Assembly (NCBI GenBank): GCA_018806985.1
Contig: JADANN010000108.1
Coordinates: 2,976,001 to 3,040,000, forward strand
Direction: 5' to 3'
DNA length: 64,000 nucleotides
Origin: Angiostrongylus vasorum
Lineage: Eukaryota > Nematoda > Chromadorea > Rhabditida > Metastrongylidae
Shown here one piece after another: positions 45,601-57,292 of the stretch (its first letter is position 1; each line of letters starts with the position of its first letter). The position numbers and the translations under genes were made by a program. The notes under the pieces were generated by a model, which saw only the letters and a program-made list of their open reading frames with translations, did not search any database and was not told where the DNA came from.

Positions 45601-48600
45601 ACCAAGCTTCAGATCCCTTCTCTTTTTCGAGCAACTCCTTAGTAGTGACGGAGATGCGATCCGGTCTTCTTTCTTGAGGAACTGAGGCGAATTCGGCACA
45701 GCTTTTCAGTCCTTCGACAAGCAGCTCGTAGTCTTCGGTTGGGTCTTCTTTAATCTGCCAGTCACGTTTGGATAGAGCTTCGTTCAGAATGTTCTCGTCG
45801 TATACAGCTAGACTTTTTCTTCGTGGTCGATGAAGAGAGTTCTTTTCCACCTTGCAGCTGAATCGAATCTTCGCGCCAAGAAGGCGGTGATCGGAACTAG
45901 TACGGAATGAAGGGACTACCGATGTGTCGAGTAGGCACCATCTTCTGTTTGTCAGAATGTGGTCGATCTCCGCATGTCATGCCGTTGGAAGACTCCCATG
46001 TCCAGCGGCGGCTTTCTTTCTTCTGGAGAAACGAGTTTCCATGGAAGAGACGTGCTGCTGACAGGAGTCCTGCGAGACGATTTCCATTCCCATTTCTTTC
46101 TCCCTAATCCGAAATTTCCGATCTCGTGTTCGCTCTGTTGGCCCTTTCTATTCTGGCGTTGAAGTCTTCGACAACGAATTTATGATATGCTCTATCATTG
46201 CGGATGACTTCCTCCAACTGATAGTAGAACGCATTTAATTCATTTAATTCGTACTCATCAGCTGCATCGGTCGGTGAGTAGCAGTTGATGACAGTGATGC
46301 GTCTTCTTCTTCATCTTCTAATGATGCGACAGTTGAAGACGGAGGACGGCTATGCGAGGGGAAAGGATCTCGTATGAGTCGACGAGATGGGCAATAGACG
46401 GGTGGACGACGAAGCCTACGCCGCCGACATTTCGTGACGGGACCTTTTCTCCACGGATGACAAGGGTCCCGTTGTTTAGTTGGCGTATGTAGGCATTCCT
46501 GATTTTTGTTTCCTGCAGGGCGATCACATGAAATTTAATGCGATCTGCGGCTACAGGAAGGGCGTGAAGATCAGCGTTTGTGGAGAGTGTTTTGGCACTA
46601 TATGTGCATAGTGAGAAACAATCTCCATGGCGTGTCATGCGTGTATTCGTCAGATCCGGTTCCAATGACGTCCTGCGTAACCCGAGATTTTTCTGGCCTC
46701 TCACCGGTCGTCTCACCTCCTAACGTCATAGAGGGGAGCACCCAATGTGCAGAGTACCGAGGCTGGCCTATTGCTGGTCGTGCAACTTGGTCTTCCCTTG
46801 AGTCCTGACGTAACCGTGCAAGGTCGTATCCAGGTCTTCACCACGATGTGGATCAGAGGGAGGTGTGTTTTCGGTGACCGATTTATCTAGGGGTACAATA
46901 TCGCTTTTTATCTTGCAAAAAATGTTTTCTTGCCCATATTTACAAATATCATTTGACGAGGAGTTCATTTAAGCACTTTTATTTCAGGGTCGGGGAACTC
47001 GAGCTGTTTTCCAGTTTTATCCAGAAAATCAACACCAGTCTGCGCTTATAATGTCACTTGCAGCAAAAGCTGGATTTAATGGAGGTCTTGTTATTGATTA
47101 TCCGAATAGTGCCAAGGCAAGGAAGTGAGTCTTTGCAACATTTTCTATTGCCATCGTAAATGACAACCAAGTGCGCTTGTTTTTTTTTGGTATTTTAAAT
47201 GTATCTTGATCTGAAACGAAAGATGTAAAGTCCACTTCCATCCAACAGAGTGGTTCGTTTCAGCTTGTGAGGCTGTACTTTACGCAGCGAATGCGGCTAG
47301 AATCAACATATAATCGATTATTTCCTCTTGTTTTAGAGTATTATATGCCACATTGTCAGTTAGCTACGGTCCTTCAACAAGCCTTATCTGAAGTAATAAC
47401 TGACAATCACTGTTGTGGCCGGAAATAAACTAACATCAGGGAAAAAGAAATGTTTCTGAATCATAATATGTTTATGTGAAACTTCACATTGTAGGTCCTC
47501 AGCTTCGTTTTTAAAATTTAGCAAACTAATTATATTTTATATGGATCTTAAACTCATTCAATTTAAGGTTTTAAGTCATTGCGAAATCAGTTGGTTCGCT
47601 ACTCTTCCTGTTGTTGTATCCTATGCCTTAGTTTGCTGGATACACTACTTAGCGTTTCTTCAATTATGTAGTACAGCCAGCATATTTTCTCAACTTCACC
47701 CTAGCAACATATGTTCCAGTTATCTTTCTGTTAAGATATCCTCCTTTAGCAGCATGCTTTTTGGCAGTCTCCTATAGTGCAGACCTGGGAATACCTACCT
47801 ACTTGGATACTTGAATGGCCCGTCTTCACTGGTTGTGGGAACCCCAGCATAATTTCCATGGTTTCGGAGTTTTGCTGGTTTAGCCATTGTGGTTCCCTGG
47901 AGTCCCGAGGTCAGCCTGGGCAAAGTCTGCCCGAGGTCGTCACCGCCGCAGGCAGTAGCCGCCTTCGTGGAACAAGTGGAGATTTGCCACCATGCGACTA
48001 GTTTGAGACCACGAAAGTGGTGGATCCTAGTATTGGTTTAGTCTTAGCTAGGCTTCCTGATGGAAACGCCGGACTCCTCAGCTTTGGAGACCCTGCCGGG
48101 GGGACGAATCCCCCCGCTTTACATCCCAGTCCGACACCTAGGAACATCTCCCAGCCCCGATGAGGGTGTAAACCGTTGAGAGGAACCTGGAAATAATTTT
48201 TCTAAAAAGCTGCATTTCACGTGTGGAATAACTTTACACTACCAACTACTTGCCGATATAGTTGCTTGTTTTTTCTTTCATGAAAAATGTCTTTCGTTAA
48301 TGTACCAGTTTCACAATGGTTTTCTACTTTCCTGAAGTACCATTACTTTCTCAGAATATCCTACCTACGTGTTTTTTACTTCTTGTAGTGGTCAACCACA
48401 GCAACCTACTTTACCTCTTTAATTCGTCAGAATGCTTAGTATTCAATTCCCAAGACCGACTTTCTGTTAACATCGGTATTGGCTAATAATTCGCCGTTTT
48501 CTTGATAAGCACACACTGCGTTGTTACCGTACTCTTCGTTCACAAAAGCTGACATTTTGGCGAATCTCGATCCCGTTTTTCTTCTCATTTATTTTTCTCT

Positions 48601-49908
48601 TCTAGTTTTTTATAATATATCCTAAGTCAATGACGATCTCAGCATTTATAAGTTCCCTGTGAACTCGTGTGTTTTCCTTTAATTTCTTTGTCTTCTCCGA
48701 AATAACTTACGTAATCGACCTGCACAGTTTCAGAAACAAAGCAATCGTAATACTTTCGGTCTCATATTAGATTTTCTGCGTTTTGGTTTCCTAGGAAAAA
48801 TAATCTCCAGAAGAGTCTTTCGTTTGTCCTTTGTTTTGTTTAAAGTTCTAGTTTTTTTTTCTCAAATCGTCCTTTCAAAGGTAATCGTTTATTACATGTT
48901 ATTCTTGTGTTAATTCATGCTAGCGCTAAATTCACCTGAGTGCGCTAAATTCAGCTCAGCAAAATGTTGTTTCATAGACAAATGTCAAAACATTTGTGGA
49001 GCGACGTTTACCACAAACAGATTTTATGTGTCCTGATGGTATTTTCTAGACATTATGGATATCCACAGTTTTTGATTAAAGATACTAATGTAATCATTTT
49101 AAATTAAAGGGTTTACCTTGTTCTAATGACTGGTGGTGTCGCTCAGCTGCCACGAGCACTAATTGGTGAAGAAGAAGAGATTGAAATGCGGCACAGTGTA
49201 GAAAATACAGAGAGGTTTGTGTTAAATGCTTATTGCCGAAATCATTTATTCAGAAACGAGTCCGCCTGATCTAAGCTTAAAATCTTAATGTGGAATGTTG
49301 TTTCTTCAAATCCAAGAATTTTTTAAACCTATCGATTGTTTGGAGTTTCTTACCATTAGGCAACAATTTCTGGTATAGAATTCCATACTGAACATTGATA
49401 GGATTCCTCATTTAAGCTGGAATGTAGCAAATCGCTTCCGTAAATGTCATCATTTAGAGTGTTTGCGGTGTCAAGAAAGAAAGAGAAGAAACCAGTGAAG
49501 GGCTCGAGAGAATGGATTCAGAAGAAAAGGGAAAGAATGATCAAACAAGGACGGTTCGTTTTTTTCCTTTCTTTCTCTGAAAGCATGAGTTTCGTGATGT
49601 CGTCTAAACTCAAGTTTCGTTTGACTCTGAAAACAAAATCAATTTTTTTCTTCAATTTAGTTGTAGTGATAAGATATCGCATTGAACACTACTTGATTTC
49701 ATTTTATTTCGAAACTACCTATTCTATTTGTTCTAGTGCGAATTTTGGATTTTCGTCTGATTTTATAGTTTCCATCCCAATGCCGACCTCTCATTCAGAT
49801 TCATGGCAATTTAACGATCCACGCTTGTTGTTGTGAAGTCTTTGTTTTTCTAGAAACGTTCGGCACGAGTCCAAGTACTCTGGACGCAAAAGAAAGCAGA
49901 AGTTCTAG
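42680..49908 (+). CDS. bud-23: 18S rRNA (guanine-N7)-methyltransferase BUD23
   Basis: Exons 42680-42727, 42887-43103, 43170-43278, 43428-43524, 46988-47124, 49110-49214, 49458-49553 and 49854-49908 join in phase to 287 residues (human 281). It methylates a conserved guanine of 18S rRNA during 40S maturation, with TRMT112 as partner. Seen: [13 protein letters not shown]-binding motif [67 protein letters not shown] and the basic C-terminus [10 protein letters not shown]. An ATG at 42693 is out of frame, so the 42680 start is chosen. The 3.5-kb intron 4 holds a LINE, and intron 5 a 390-bp element. It probably lies in an operon behind vps-22. Confidence 0.96.
43682..46910 (-). mobile_element. RTE-type LINE, nearly full length, frameshifted
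   Basis: On the minus strand the order is endonuclease (46716-46318: [27 protein letters not shown]), endonuclease/linker (45850-45581), reverse transcriptase (45040-44502: FADD at about 44,560-44,525, [26 protein letters not shown]), and C-terminal part (44396-43713: [49 protein letters not shown]). At least four frame breaks make it dead, though the last 227-residue frame is intact, so it is fairly young. The 3' end CCAAGTATCCAAGTAAGC is shared with the 390-bp family. It lies in bud-23 intron 4, antisense to the gene. Confidence 0.88.
47125..47795. other. bud-23 intron 5, first part, no feature
   Basis: AT-rich intronic sequence. The open frame at 47,541-47,777 is hydrophobic but has no splice context and no known relative. 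Confidence 0.5.
47796..48190. mobile_element. ~390-bp interspersed element, copy 4 (complete)
   Basis: Starts CTACTTGGATACTTGAATGG and ends GTAAACCGTTGAGAGGAAC. The best-preserved copy. It lies in bud-23 intron 5. Confidence 0.9.
48450..48590 (-). mobile_element. Penelope-like arm, badly decayed
   Basis: CAAGACCGACTTTCTGTTAACATCGGTATTGG... down to AAAAGCTGACATTTTGGCGAA parallels the left end of the 7.8-8.6 kb element, but the hammerhead core has lost key bases. It lies in bud-23 intron 5. Confidence 0.5.
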
Positions 49909-50865
49909 AAATGCTATTGTTAGATCAGTTCTCGTTACACTGTTTGTTGGTTTACTATGTCGAGTGTTGAAAATGCAATGTTGTTAGTCTTCTTGTTTCC
50001 GTTTTATTAAAGATTCTTCTGCTATGGTTCCATGATAATCCGTAAGCCAATAGAAGTTTTCGTTCGAAATTTATGGGAAAGCGGAAAAGTGCTACGTTTC
50101 TATGGATGTGTTTACATAGCTTGAAGATTTTAATGATAATTTTAATGACGCTGTTAAATCGATAGATGTTGTAGGCCGTACCTAGTCAACAGACGTTGAA
50201 GCTTACAAACTCCATGTTCCATATCTTCTTGTGAGGAGAACTTATCAAAATTTCGCATTATTGTGAGTTAAAATCACCAAGTTTTCAGTGATCCTACAAA
50301 GTGTACTGAAGCTGTAATTGAACTGTTGTGAGCTTAAAAGGAAATCCGCTTCTTACTGATGTAGGCTTCATGTGATCCATTAAGCTTGGTAAATGACTGG
50401 AAGTAAGGGCTTAAAAGATAGGAGTTTTCTGGGTATGCAGCCGTGGTTTCTGTCAACATTCCGCCTTTCTGTTTACATACTGTATCTAGGTCATGTTCCA
50501 ATCACCCACTTCCATTTGGGAGTTGAGTCTGGCTTGAGATTGTGAAGAGTTCCGACTTGTCACAGAATGGTCCATGGCGTTAAATATAAGGTACGACATT
50601 GAGTCTCATACAACACAAGCCTCGAAATGGAGGTACATTTTGCCGGCGCTTCTCTTAACGACGAAAAAAAGACGTGGTCATAATTATTTCCACTCACGGT
50701 GTTCATGCATGGTTAGTTTTTGTTTACCGAGAACTAGTGACGCAAGTTCCTTTCAGCTTGTAACACATGTGTCTGGAGGCAAATGCGCATTTCACATTCG
50801 CATTGGAAGCAGCCGTTTGTAGTCTACAGGTTGATTGTGATAGGCTTGTCATTTTACTGAGTCAT
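49909..50865. other. downstream of bud-23, no gene recognised
   Basis: Contains the bud-23 3' UTR at its start (ATTAAAGATTC-type signal near 50,007). The short frames at 50.5-50.9 kb are unsupported. Confidence 0.45.
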
Positions 50866-51256
50866 TTACTTACTTGGATACTCGGATGGCCTATCTTCAC
50901 TGGATGTGCGGGCCCCAGCACAATTTCTATTGTTTTCGGAGTTTTGTTGGCCTAGCCATTGTAGTTCTTTGGAAACCCGAGGCCAGCCTAGCCAAAGTCT
51001 GCCCCAGGTCGTCACCACGACAGGCAGTCGCCGCTCTTGTGGATCAGAGAGAGATTTGCCACCATACGATTATTTTCATAATAGGACAGTGGTGGATCCC
51101 GTTATTGATTTATTCTTAGCTGGCTTCCTGATGGTAACACGGACTCCTCCTAAGCTTGGGACACCCTCCTGAGGATGAATCTCCCACTCTACATCGCAGC
51201 CCGACACCTAGAAACACCATTCAGCCACCGTGAGGCGGTAAACGTTTGGCAGGTGT
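50866..51256. mobile_element. ~390-bp interspersed element, copy 5
   Basis: Starts CTTACTTGGATACTCGGATG and ends near GCGGTAAACGTTTGGCAGG. Several overlapping open frames are repeat artefacts. Confidence 0.88.
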
Positions 51257-52205
51257 AATCATTTTCGCGTAGTTTTGGGAACCGTAATCAATTAACAAAG
51301 CTATAATTTTTTTTTGCAAATCTGTGTACCTGAAATATGATGTGTAAGCTATGGTTTTTCCAAGCATTATAAACTTTAGCAAAACTGGATTAGATCGGTC
51401 ATCTATTCGTTTATGCATATCAGATCGATGGCGATCGTCTGCAGATATAGAGCACAGCTGACAAAGTGCTGAACATAGTGCTATCGGCTGAGGATGTTGC
51501 TCTGCTAGAGGTAGTGTTCGGGCTGTACGAGAAGAGCATATTGTCTCCGGTCGTCAGACGCCAGTTTCCCTAAGACGGGGCAACAAATCGACACCAAGCT
51601 GCACACAGAGGACACTGCGTACGCCCATCCAACTCTGCAATCGACATCGATTACTCAGATATCTTCCGAACACCAATCCCCAGGTTTTTCAGCTCGAAAT
51701 GAAAGTGTTGGTAGCTTATTAACACATTCGTGACTGTAGAACCATACATGATTCATACATTGCGAGAATCGTGACTTTTAATCTTAAAGCAAGTTATTAC
51801 CAGGTCATACTGGACTCCCAATAGAATAAATGAAGCAAAAAACAGTGGAATGTTATCTATAGACATGTGCCCACAAGACAACTTCTGTTCTGGAGCCCAA
51901 AACATGCATTTTGTCTATTCCTGGCACCGAAGCTCGTATTTTTAGCACAGAGCAATTCAACAGGGGATCGAGCAGGGCATGATGGTGATCCCACGATTTC
52001 GTTCATGTTGGTGGATGTCACACATGTGGGAAACTTCAGAAACTTGAAATTCGTTTTCAGGTTTAAGAAAGCTTTGGTTCGAAACAAAAAATATGTGCCC
52101 TCGTTGGAGCAAAATTTCTTTTATTAGAAGTTCTCAACTCAACTAATTTTATAATCAAGAACGTATCAGCAGTCATCGGAAAATTAGCGTAGTCACCAAA
52201 GTGTT
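51257..52205. other. no gene recognised
   Basis: A frame at 51,867-52,127 on + is mirrored by one on - and has no family features. Nothing else seen. Confidence 0.4.
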
Positions 52206-52209
52206 AAAA

Positions 52210-52494
52210 AGGATGAAGGATAAAGCTCTTGGCGTTGATCAATTCTTGAGGGATTTGCTATGCACTTGACTTCATTAAGCATCGTTTGGAGGTGATTGAA
52301 TGCATAACTGGCTTTTTACAATGACTCGCAGCACCCTACCGATACAACGAGCCAGTGTTGCTATCCTTCCAGACAAGTCTGCTACCAGTTTACAGAACCC
52401 CAGAGGGATGGAAGGCTTGGTGGGCCATGGGCGCGGGGTTCGATCCCACGTGTGTGTTGCAGGGCTCCTGCAGACCACTGCGCCACACGCGCCC
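52210..52494 (-). mobile_element. tRNA-derived SINE, family A, reference copy
   Basis: On the minus strand, 52494-52429 (66 bases) is tRNA-like: acceptor halves GGGCGCG and CGCGCCC pair perfectly over 7 bp, with A box TGGCGCAGTGGTCTG and B-box-like GGGATCGAACCC. A ~210-base unrelated body follows, and the tail AGCTTTATCCTTCATCC. This architecture (Pol III head, body, short repeated tail) defines a tRNA SINE. The parent tRNA is not identified. Confidence 0.92.
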
Positions 52495-52499
52495 TATGA

Positions 52500-53850
52500 A
52501 TATGTTAAGAGATCGGATACTCGTCGATGAAAGTGTAGAATGTTTTAGATAACAAGTGACATCGGATACTAAGAAGTACAAATAAGAGGGATTTTCCCAC
52601 TTTTTGCACGAGTTGGTGGCTATCCTGATTGTCAAATGACCAAAAAAGGTTAACAGCAAGTCGGTTTTGAGGTTTAAAAGGGTTTAACCGTTTCTCTTTA
52701 CCTTTCGCTTTTCGATCCTTTTCGAGCTCGGACCCTAAGCAAGAAAAAGCTCTTCTACGTCATCGAAACTGACCTGCAAACTGACGAGCGAAGAAGTTGA
52801 GGCACGGTGCAATTGACGTCATGCATGTTCAGCGGAACGAGGAACGAACATAGTCCCATGAGGATGGCTGCAAATAAAATGTGCACGTCAAGGAGAAACA
52901 GGGATGCGCTAGTGGCAGTCCGCTGAAAGGTGGGTCGAAGAAAAAGCGTTGTTCTTCAAAGTGGCATATCACAGCTCAGAGTAAACCTTATTAATCGAGA
53001 CATTGGCTCATTCCCACGCCGCTGGGAAACCAACTATTCCTCTGTCCCTCCGATGTTAGCGAATCGATACTAGGTTTTTCAAGGAGGATAAAACATGATC
53101 TGACTCATTGGTAGGCCTAAGAAAGACGTTGTATAAGACAATACATTCATTTAATACCTGTACGATACTAAGTGAAATCGGATACCTGACAGATCTCTGA
53201 GAGTTTGATTAACACCCAACGCTTTTCACACTTAACCCCCCGAGTTAGAATGATGAAGCCACGCTAGAGCGACAAACACCACTAACAACGACGTAATCGG
53301 GACCACCATAGGATCCTGACGGGTCTTCCACAACATGTATGTGAAATCCAGCGGCTAATGAATTTATTGAAATGAAATGTGCCAAATCTTACTTTGTTGG
53401 CAAAACTGCGTAGATTAATATAGGTTTTAATGTGATTAACAGTGTTTCGTCTAAGTAGAGAAATGTGTACATGCAGCCTAAGCCAAAATTTTTCCTGCCC
53501 GAGAAACCATCACTGTTTTCCGAAAGGAACAGAATCTTGTTATCTTTGGAAGGCGACTACATCTCAGCTGCACAATTCTCGCCCAAACATTTCTCTCTTG
53601 CTAGATCATTCCAGGAAACGAAACAAGCCGAATTCATTTTAAAACGACTTCAGCTATTCAATTGTTGGCTTAGATTCCAGAAATGTCCTCGAACGCCTTT
53701 TTTTCTTGTTAGAAAAAAGTTTTACTCGTCCTTAATTAAACTGTAGAGCATATCTGGAATGTCAGAACTCTTTATTAAGCAAACATCAAGTAGTGTTTTG
53801 CATTATCCGGCCTCAGTTTACAGCAGATCACATCCTATTTAAAGATGAAG
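52500..53850. other. no confident gene; one unsupported 93-aa frame
   Basis: 53,465-53,746 on + is open for 93 codons (MYMQPKPKFFLPEKPSLF at its start). It has no domain, no splice context and no relative that I know. The rest appears non-coding. Confidence 0.3.
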
Positions 53851-53854
53851 GTAA

Positions 53855-54124
53855 AGATAAATCTATCGGCGTTGGTCAATCCCTGAGGGATGCGCCATGC
53901 ATTCAACTTATGTAGCATCGTTTGGAGGTGAATGAATGGATATCTGGCCTTTACAATGACTTGCGGTGGCCTATCGATGTATCAAGCCAGTGCTGCTATC
54001 CTTTCAGACAAGTCTGGTAGCAGTTTGCCGACGCCGGAGGATGGAAGGCTTGGTGGACCAGGGGCGAGGGGATCGATCCTATGTGTTTTGCAAGGCGCCC
54101 CGACCACTGCACCACACGCGTCCT
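53855..54124 (-). mobile_element. tRNA-derived SINE, family A
   Basis: Head at about 54,124 (GACGCGTGTGGTGCAGTGG), B-box region GGATCGATCCCCTCGCCCC with one change in the acceptor side, tail TTTATCTTTACC. Confidence 0.85.
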
Positions 54125-54269
54125 TACCACATCTTTTTACAGTATTTATTCACAATCGCCATTGTGAATAAATAGTATTAGAGGTTAACAGAACATCGGT
54201 CCTGGAATCTGCTTATTTGGTTGGTTACGAACAAATTTCCAGAAATTTATTACATTATTCCTCCATAAA

Positions 54270-54430
54270 CATCTCTAGTTGAGCATTTGGATGGCCTGAA
54301 GTTGTTCCGACTCCAGCACAATTTCGATCTGAATGTTTCGCTGATTGGGCAAGTTTTTCCTTCCCCTTGGGGTCCTGAGATTTGTGTGTTAGGACTTTTG
54401 TGGTGGTCATTATAGGCAGGCGCCATCAAA
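54270..54430. mobile_element. ~390-bp element, highly diverged fragment
   Basis: GAGCATTTGGATGGCC, CTCCAGCACAATTTCGATC and GGGGTCCTGAG keep family order and spacing with many changes. Confidence 0.5.
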
Positions 54431-55290
54431 TACGAATCAATAGGATTTTTCACAGCTGGAGATTAAGTATTTTCCAGGAGAGCCAGAATACCAGAGTAGG
54501 TTTACTGTTAGCACGGCTTTGTGATGTAAATGGGGAACTTATATTCAGCTTGGGTAGCTTTCACCGACGTAGTTCGACATCCACAAAAGCCTCCGCACAA
54601 CGCAGAGAAACTAAGCTGTGAAGAGGCTAAACTATCATCAAGTACAATGCGATAAAAAGAAAGGCTAGAGGAACTAAGAGATAATTTCTTAAGTGAGATG
54701 TTCTACCACATAGTGTGTTTCGTAACTTCGCAGTGAAAGTACGGAATGGTCGACCCCATGTTGCCACCAAATTTAAGATGATTTCAGCGTTCCCTAGCAT
54801 TCCTGATCCCGAAAGCCTTATTGTGTTCACCTCAAAAAGCTCGGCTAGTGCAAAGTCGCTTCTGTGAGATCTCTTACAAAACTTTTTCTGGATTTTTTAC
54901 TTAATTGGTCATCGCATTCAGAACATCGATATTGTCTTGGAGGCTTGGGTTTTCGTTGCTTATTCCGTTCCTCTCGGACCGTGATTGATACGTGGTTCTT
55001 TGCAAACAATGAATGAATATTACGTGTTGAATCACATTGGTCCAGAGAATAGCCACTATGATGAATAGTAATTTTTGATGCGCAGGCTATGCTGAAAATT
55101 ACAGCACAAAGGATAAAGCGTAGAATGCAAGCACAATTATGCTGAAATATGAGCAATTGTCGAAATCCCAGGTGATCTTTGCTCCCCCTATTACCCTTAC
55201 CAGGGCTCTCATGTTTTCCACCGCACAATCGAAACTCTTGCTTTGCCTTTCTCTTGGCCAGTTTTTTATCTTAACAGTGCTATCAGACCT
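54431..55290. other. no confident gene; unsupported 127-aa minus frame
   Basis: The minus frame 55,228-54,845 includes a hydrophobic stretch (CACILRFILCAVIFSIACA) and, later, RQYRCSECDDQLSKKSRKSF. The Cys pairs hint at zinc binding, but there is no full motif. I do not recognise it. Confidence 0.3.
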
Positions 55291-55293
55291 TTT

Positions 55294-55480
55294 CAGGCTC
55301 TGAGGAAGGCGAAATCCGCCGAAACGTCAGCTTGTTCGTGAATAAAGAATAAAAATAACACTTCGTGTTTGCTCAACAAGAATACGAAGAACTGATATCA
55401 GCAATCACCCACCAACGGAAATGACCTGGGGAGAACTGGTAGGCGCTGAGGCCAATTAAGCCGAGGTTATAGTCGAAATC
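55294..55480 (+). mobile_element. Penelope-like arm with intact hammerhead-like motif
   Basis: 55,294-55,334 repeats the motif of 8508-8548 base for base (CAGGCT, CTGAGGA, GGCG/CGCC, GAAACGTC, AGCTTG). The following GAATAAAGAATAAAAATAACAC, broken here as GAATAAAG..ATAACAC, and the CTCAACAAGAATACGAAGAA segment match the outer part of the arm near 7.8 kb. There is no second arm nearby. Confidence 0.6.
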
Positions 55481-55489
55481 ACTGTTTGA

Positions 55490-55850
55490 CTTTTTATGTG
55501 CTGGGGGCCTCTCTGCCATGGAAAGATAGTAGGCAGTAAATAAAAGTTAAACATTATGATTTCCACTACAGCTTCAGCTTAACTGGATTCAATACCAATT
55601 AGTTCTCCTCAGATCATTTTCGTTGACGGTTGATTGCTAATAGCACCATTAGGGTAAAAACTAGGTAACAGGAAAGCAAACCAAGGGCATCGATGCTGCA
55701 GTGGATAACATGTGAGCTAGGGATAGGATAGCCGCTCGACGATCGCCTGGAGTTCCTAGTTTTGCTCATACCTCAGCATCATTGTGGTTCTATTTCATGT
55801 ATTACACTGTAGTGAGAAAAATAACAGGCAATAAATGAAAGTTAAACACA
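55490..55850 (+). mobile_element. family-B SINE debris (two tandem partial copies)
   Basis: The tail part of one copy (TGCTGGGGGCCTCTCTGCCATGG.. AGGCAGTAAATAAAAG) is followed by leader CTTAACTGGATTCAATACCAA and a diverged head and body (CCTAGTTTTGCTCATACCTCAG). Confidence 0.5.
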
Positions 55851-55859
55851 AGCATAGAA

Positions 55860-56115
55860 TGGTTCAGCGTCCATCAATTCACAGCAGAGGTGCAGAGCAA
55901 TCAACTTCACTAGTGATCGTTTAGCTGACCGAGTACAAAGCGACTAGCGAGGCCTACTTATGCATCAAGTTAGGGGCTATTGTCCTCTTAGACAGGTCTG
56001 GAACTACTCTGCCAACCCTGGAATGATTGAGGGCTTGCTGATCATGGTGTGCAGAGTCGGGCCAAAGAGACTGTGTGTATTATACGTACGGCACCTCTAA
56101 CCACTACATTAGATG
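55860..56115 (-). mobile_element. tRNA-derived SINE, family A, old diverged copy
   Basis: Order of family-A segments is kept (TTAGACAGGTCTGGAACTAC, GGAATGATTGAGGGCTTGCT, CACCTCTAACCACTACATTAG), with about one change in four. Confidence 0.6.
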
Positions 56116-57245
56116 CACCACATCATTGCTGTATTGGAGCTTATTGAGTACAGCATTGTGGAACCCCCCATAATTCACTTTGTTTCTACTTTCTTTCGAG
56201 TTCTTACTAGATGTCTTCTCCTATTTCTTTACTCGGACTGTAACGAACGACTTTTATTCCTTTGCACTTCCACTAATAATTACATCTTTTCATATTATCA
56301 TTTCATATTTGTTATTTTAACATAGACCGTTATCTTTAAAGTGAAGACTCACAGTCCCCTACACCACCTTTGGTTGAAGGCGGGAATAATCTCAGGGAAC
56401 GAGGGCATAATCCCGCGCCCATACCCATCCTGATGAGGCTGTTTCTTATTCGATGACGATGGTCGCTCCTATTCAAAATCTTCGCCTAACAGCGAGAATA
56501 GAAAGGATTAACCAGATTCAATTAAGCGAATACCAGCTCTCCCTAAGGGATTACGTGCGTCCATCGCTCTCTTCATCGTGGCTACGGTATTCTTCATTAT
56601 TCTTTACTAATTAGCATAAGATAAACGAGAAATGCATTAAAGCACTGAAACCCTATGTGGAAACTCGAGCCTGATTTATTTCCAGGGCTCTAGGTACTCC
56701 TCATCATTGTCCTAATAGTAACCGAAGTAAATCCTTGTTTAACTAGTTATCATAAAAACACACTGAAGACGATTATATAGCGCAAACCAGCTTAATGAGT
56801 GGGAAAAGTGCAATTAAATCAACACTGAGTCTTTCTAAAACATCAGAAAAATCGACTCAAGACTAGTTCAAGTACGAGTCAATAACTAAACGAACCAGCA
56901 GTGATTTGAATGTGAGCAATAGTTTGCATTGGAGAAGCAGTTGTAGAGCAGAATATGGTTGGCACAAGTGAAACGGCGGAAATGAGGAAGAGCAATGAGC
57001 CGATCAAGTGAACAGACAGCGGCAAAAGTGATGTCAGATCTCGAAGTTCACATCCCCATGGATTGCAAACGGCGAAGAGGCCCTAGAAACATCGAATCTT
57101 ACGTGTGAATCTCGGCTACCTCTCTCTCAGACTATGTCCTTCGACCTCGAAAATATTATGTTTTTCTTGAAAAATCGGCAATAGTTTCACTATGCTCTCT
57201 AACATTTCACTTATGAAGATGAGTGAACCTGTCTAGCACAAATAT
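56116..57245. other. no gene recognised
   Basis: Short frames only. No known repeat family apart from AT-rich tracts. Confidence 0.4.
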
Positions 57246-57249
57246 CTTT

Positions 57250-57292
57250 TACATACATATACATATACATATACATATACGTATATATATCG
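57250..57292. repeat. (ACATAT)n short tandem repeat
   Basis: About seven ACATAT-like units, ending in CGTATATATATCG. Confidence 0.9.

Noticed and set aside
52300..54175. Repeated frames beginning M.ITRS.LP.YRASVAILPDKS-like
   Set aside because: Recur at every family-A SINE copy; translation of the SINE body.
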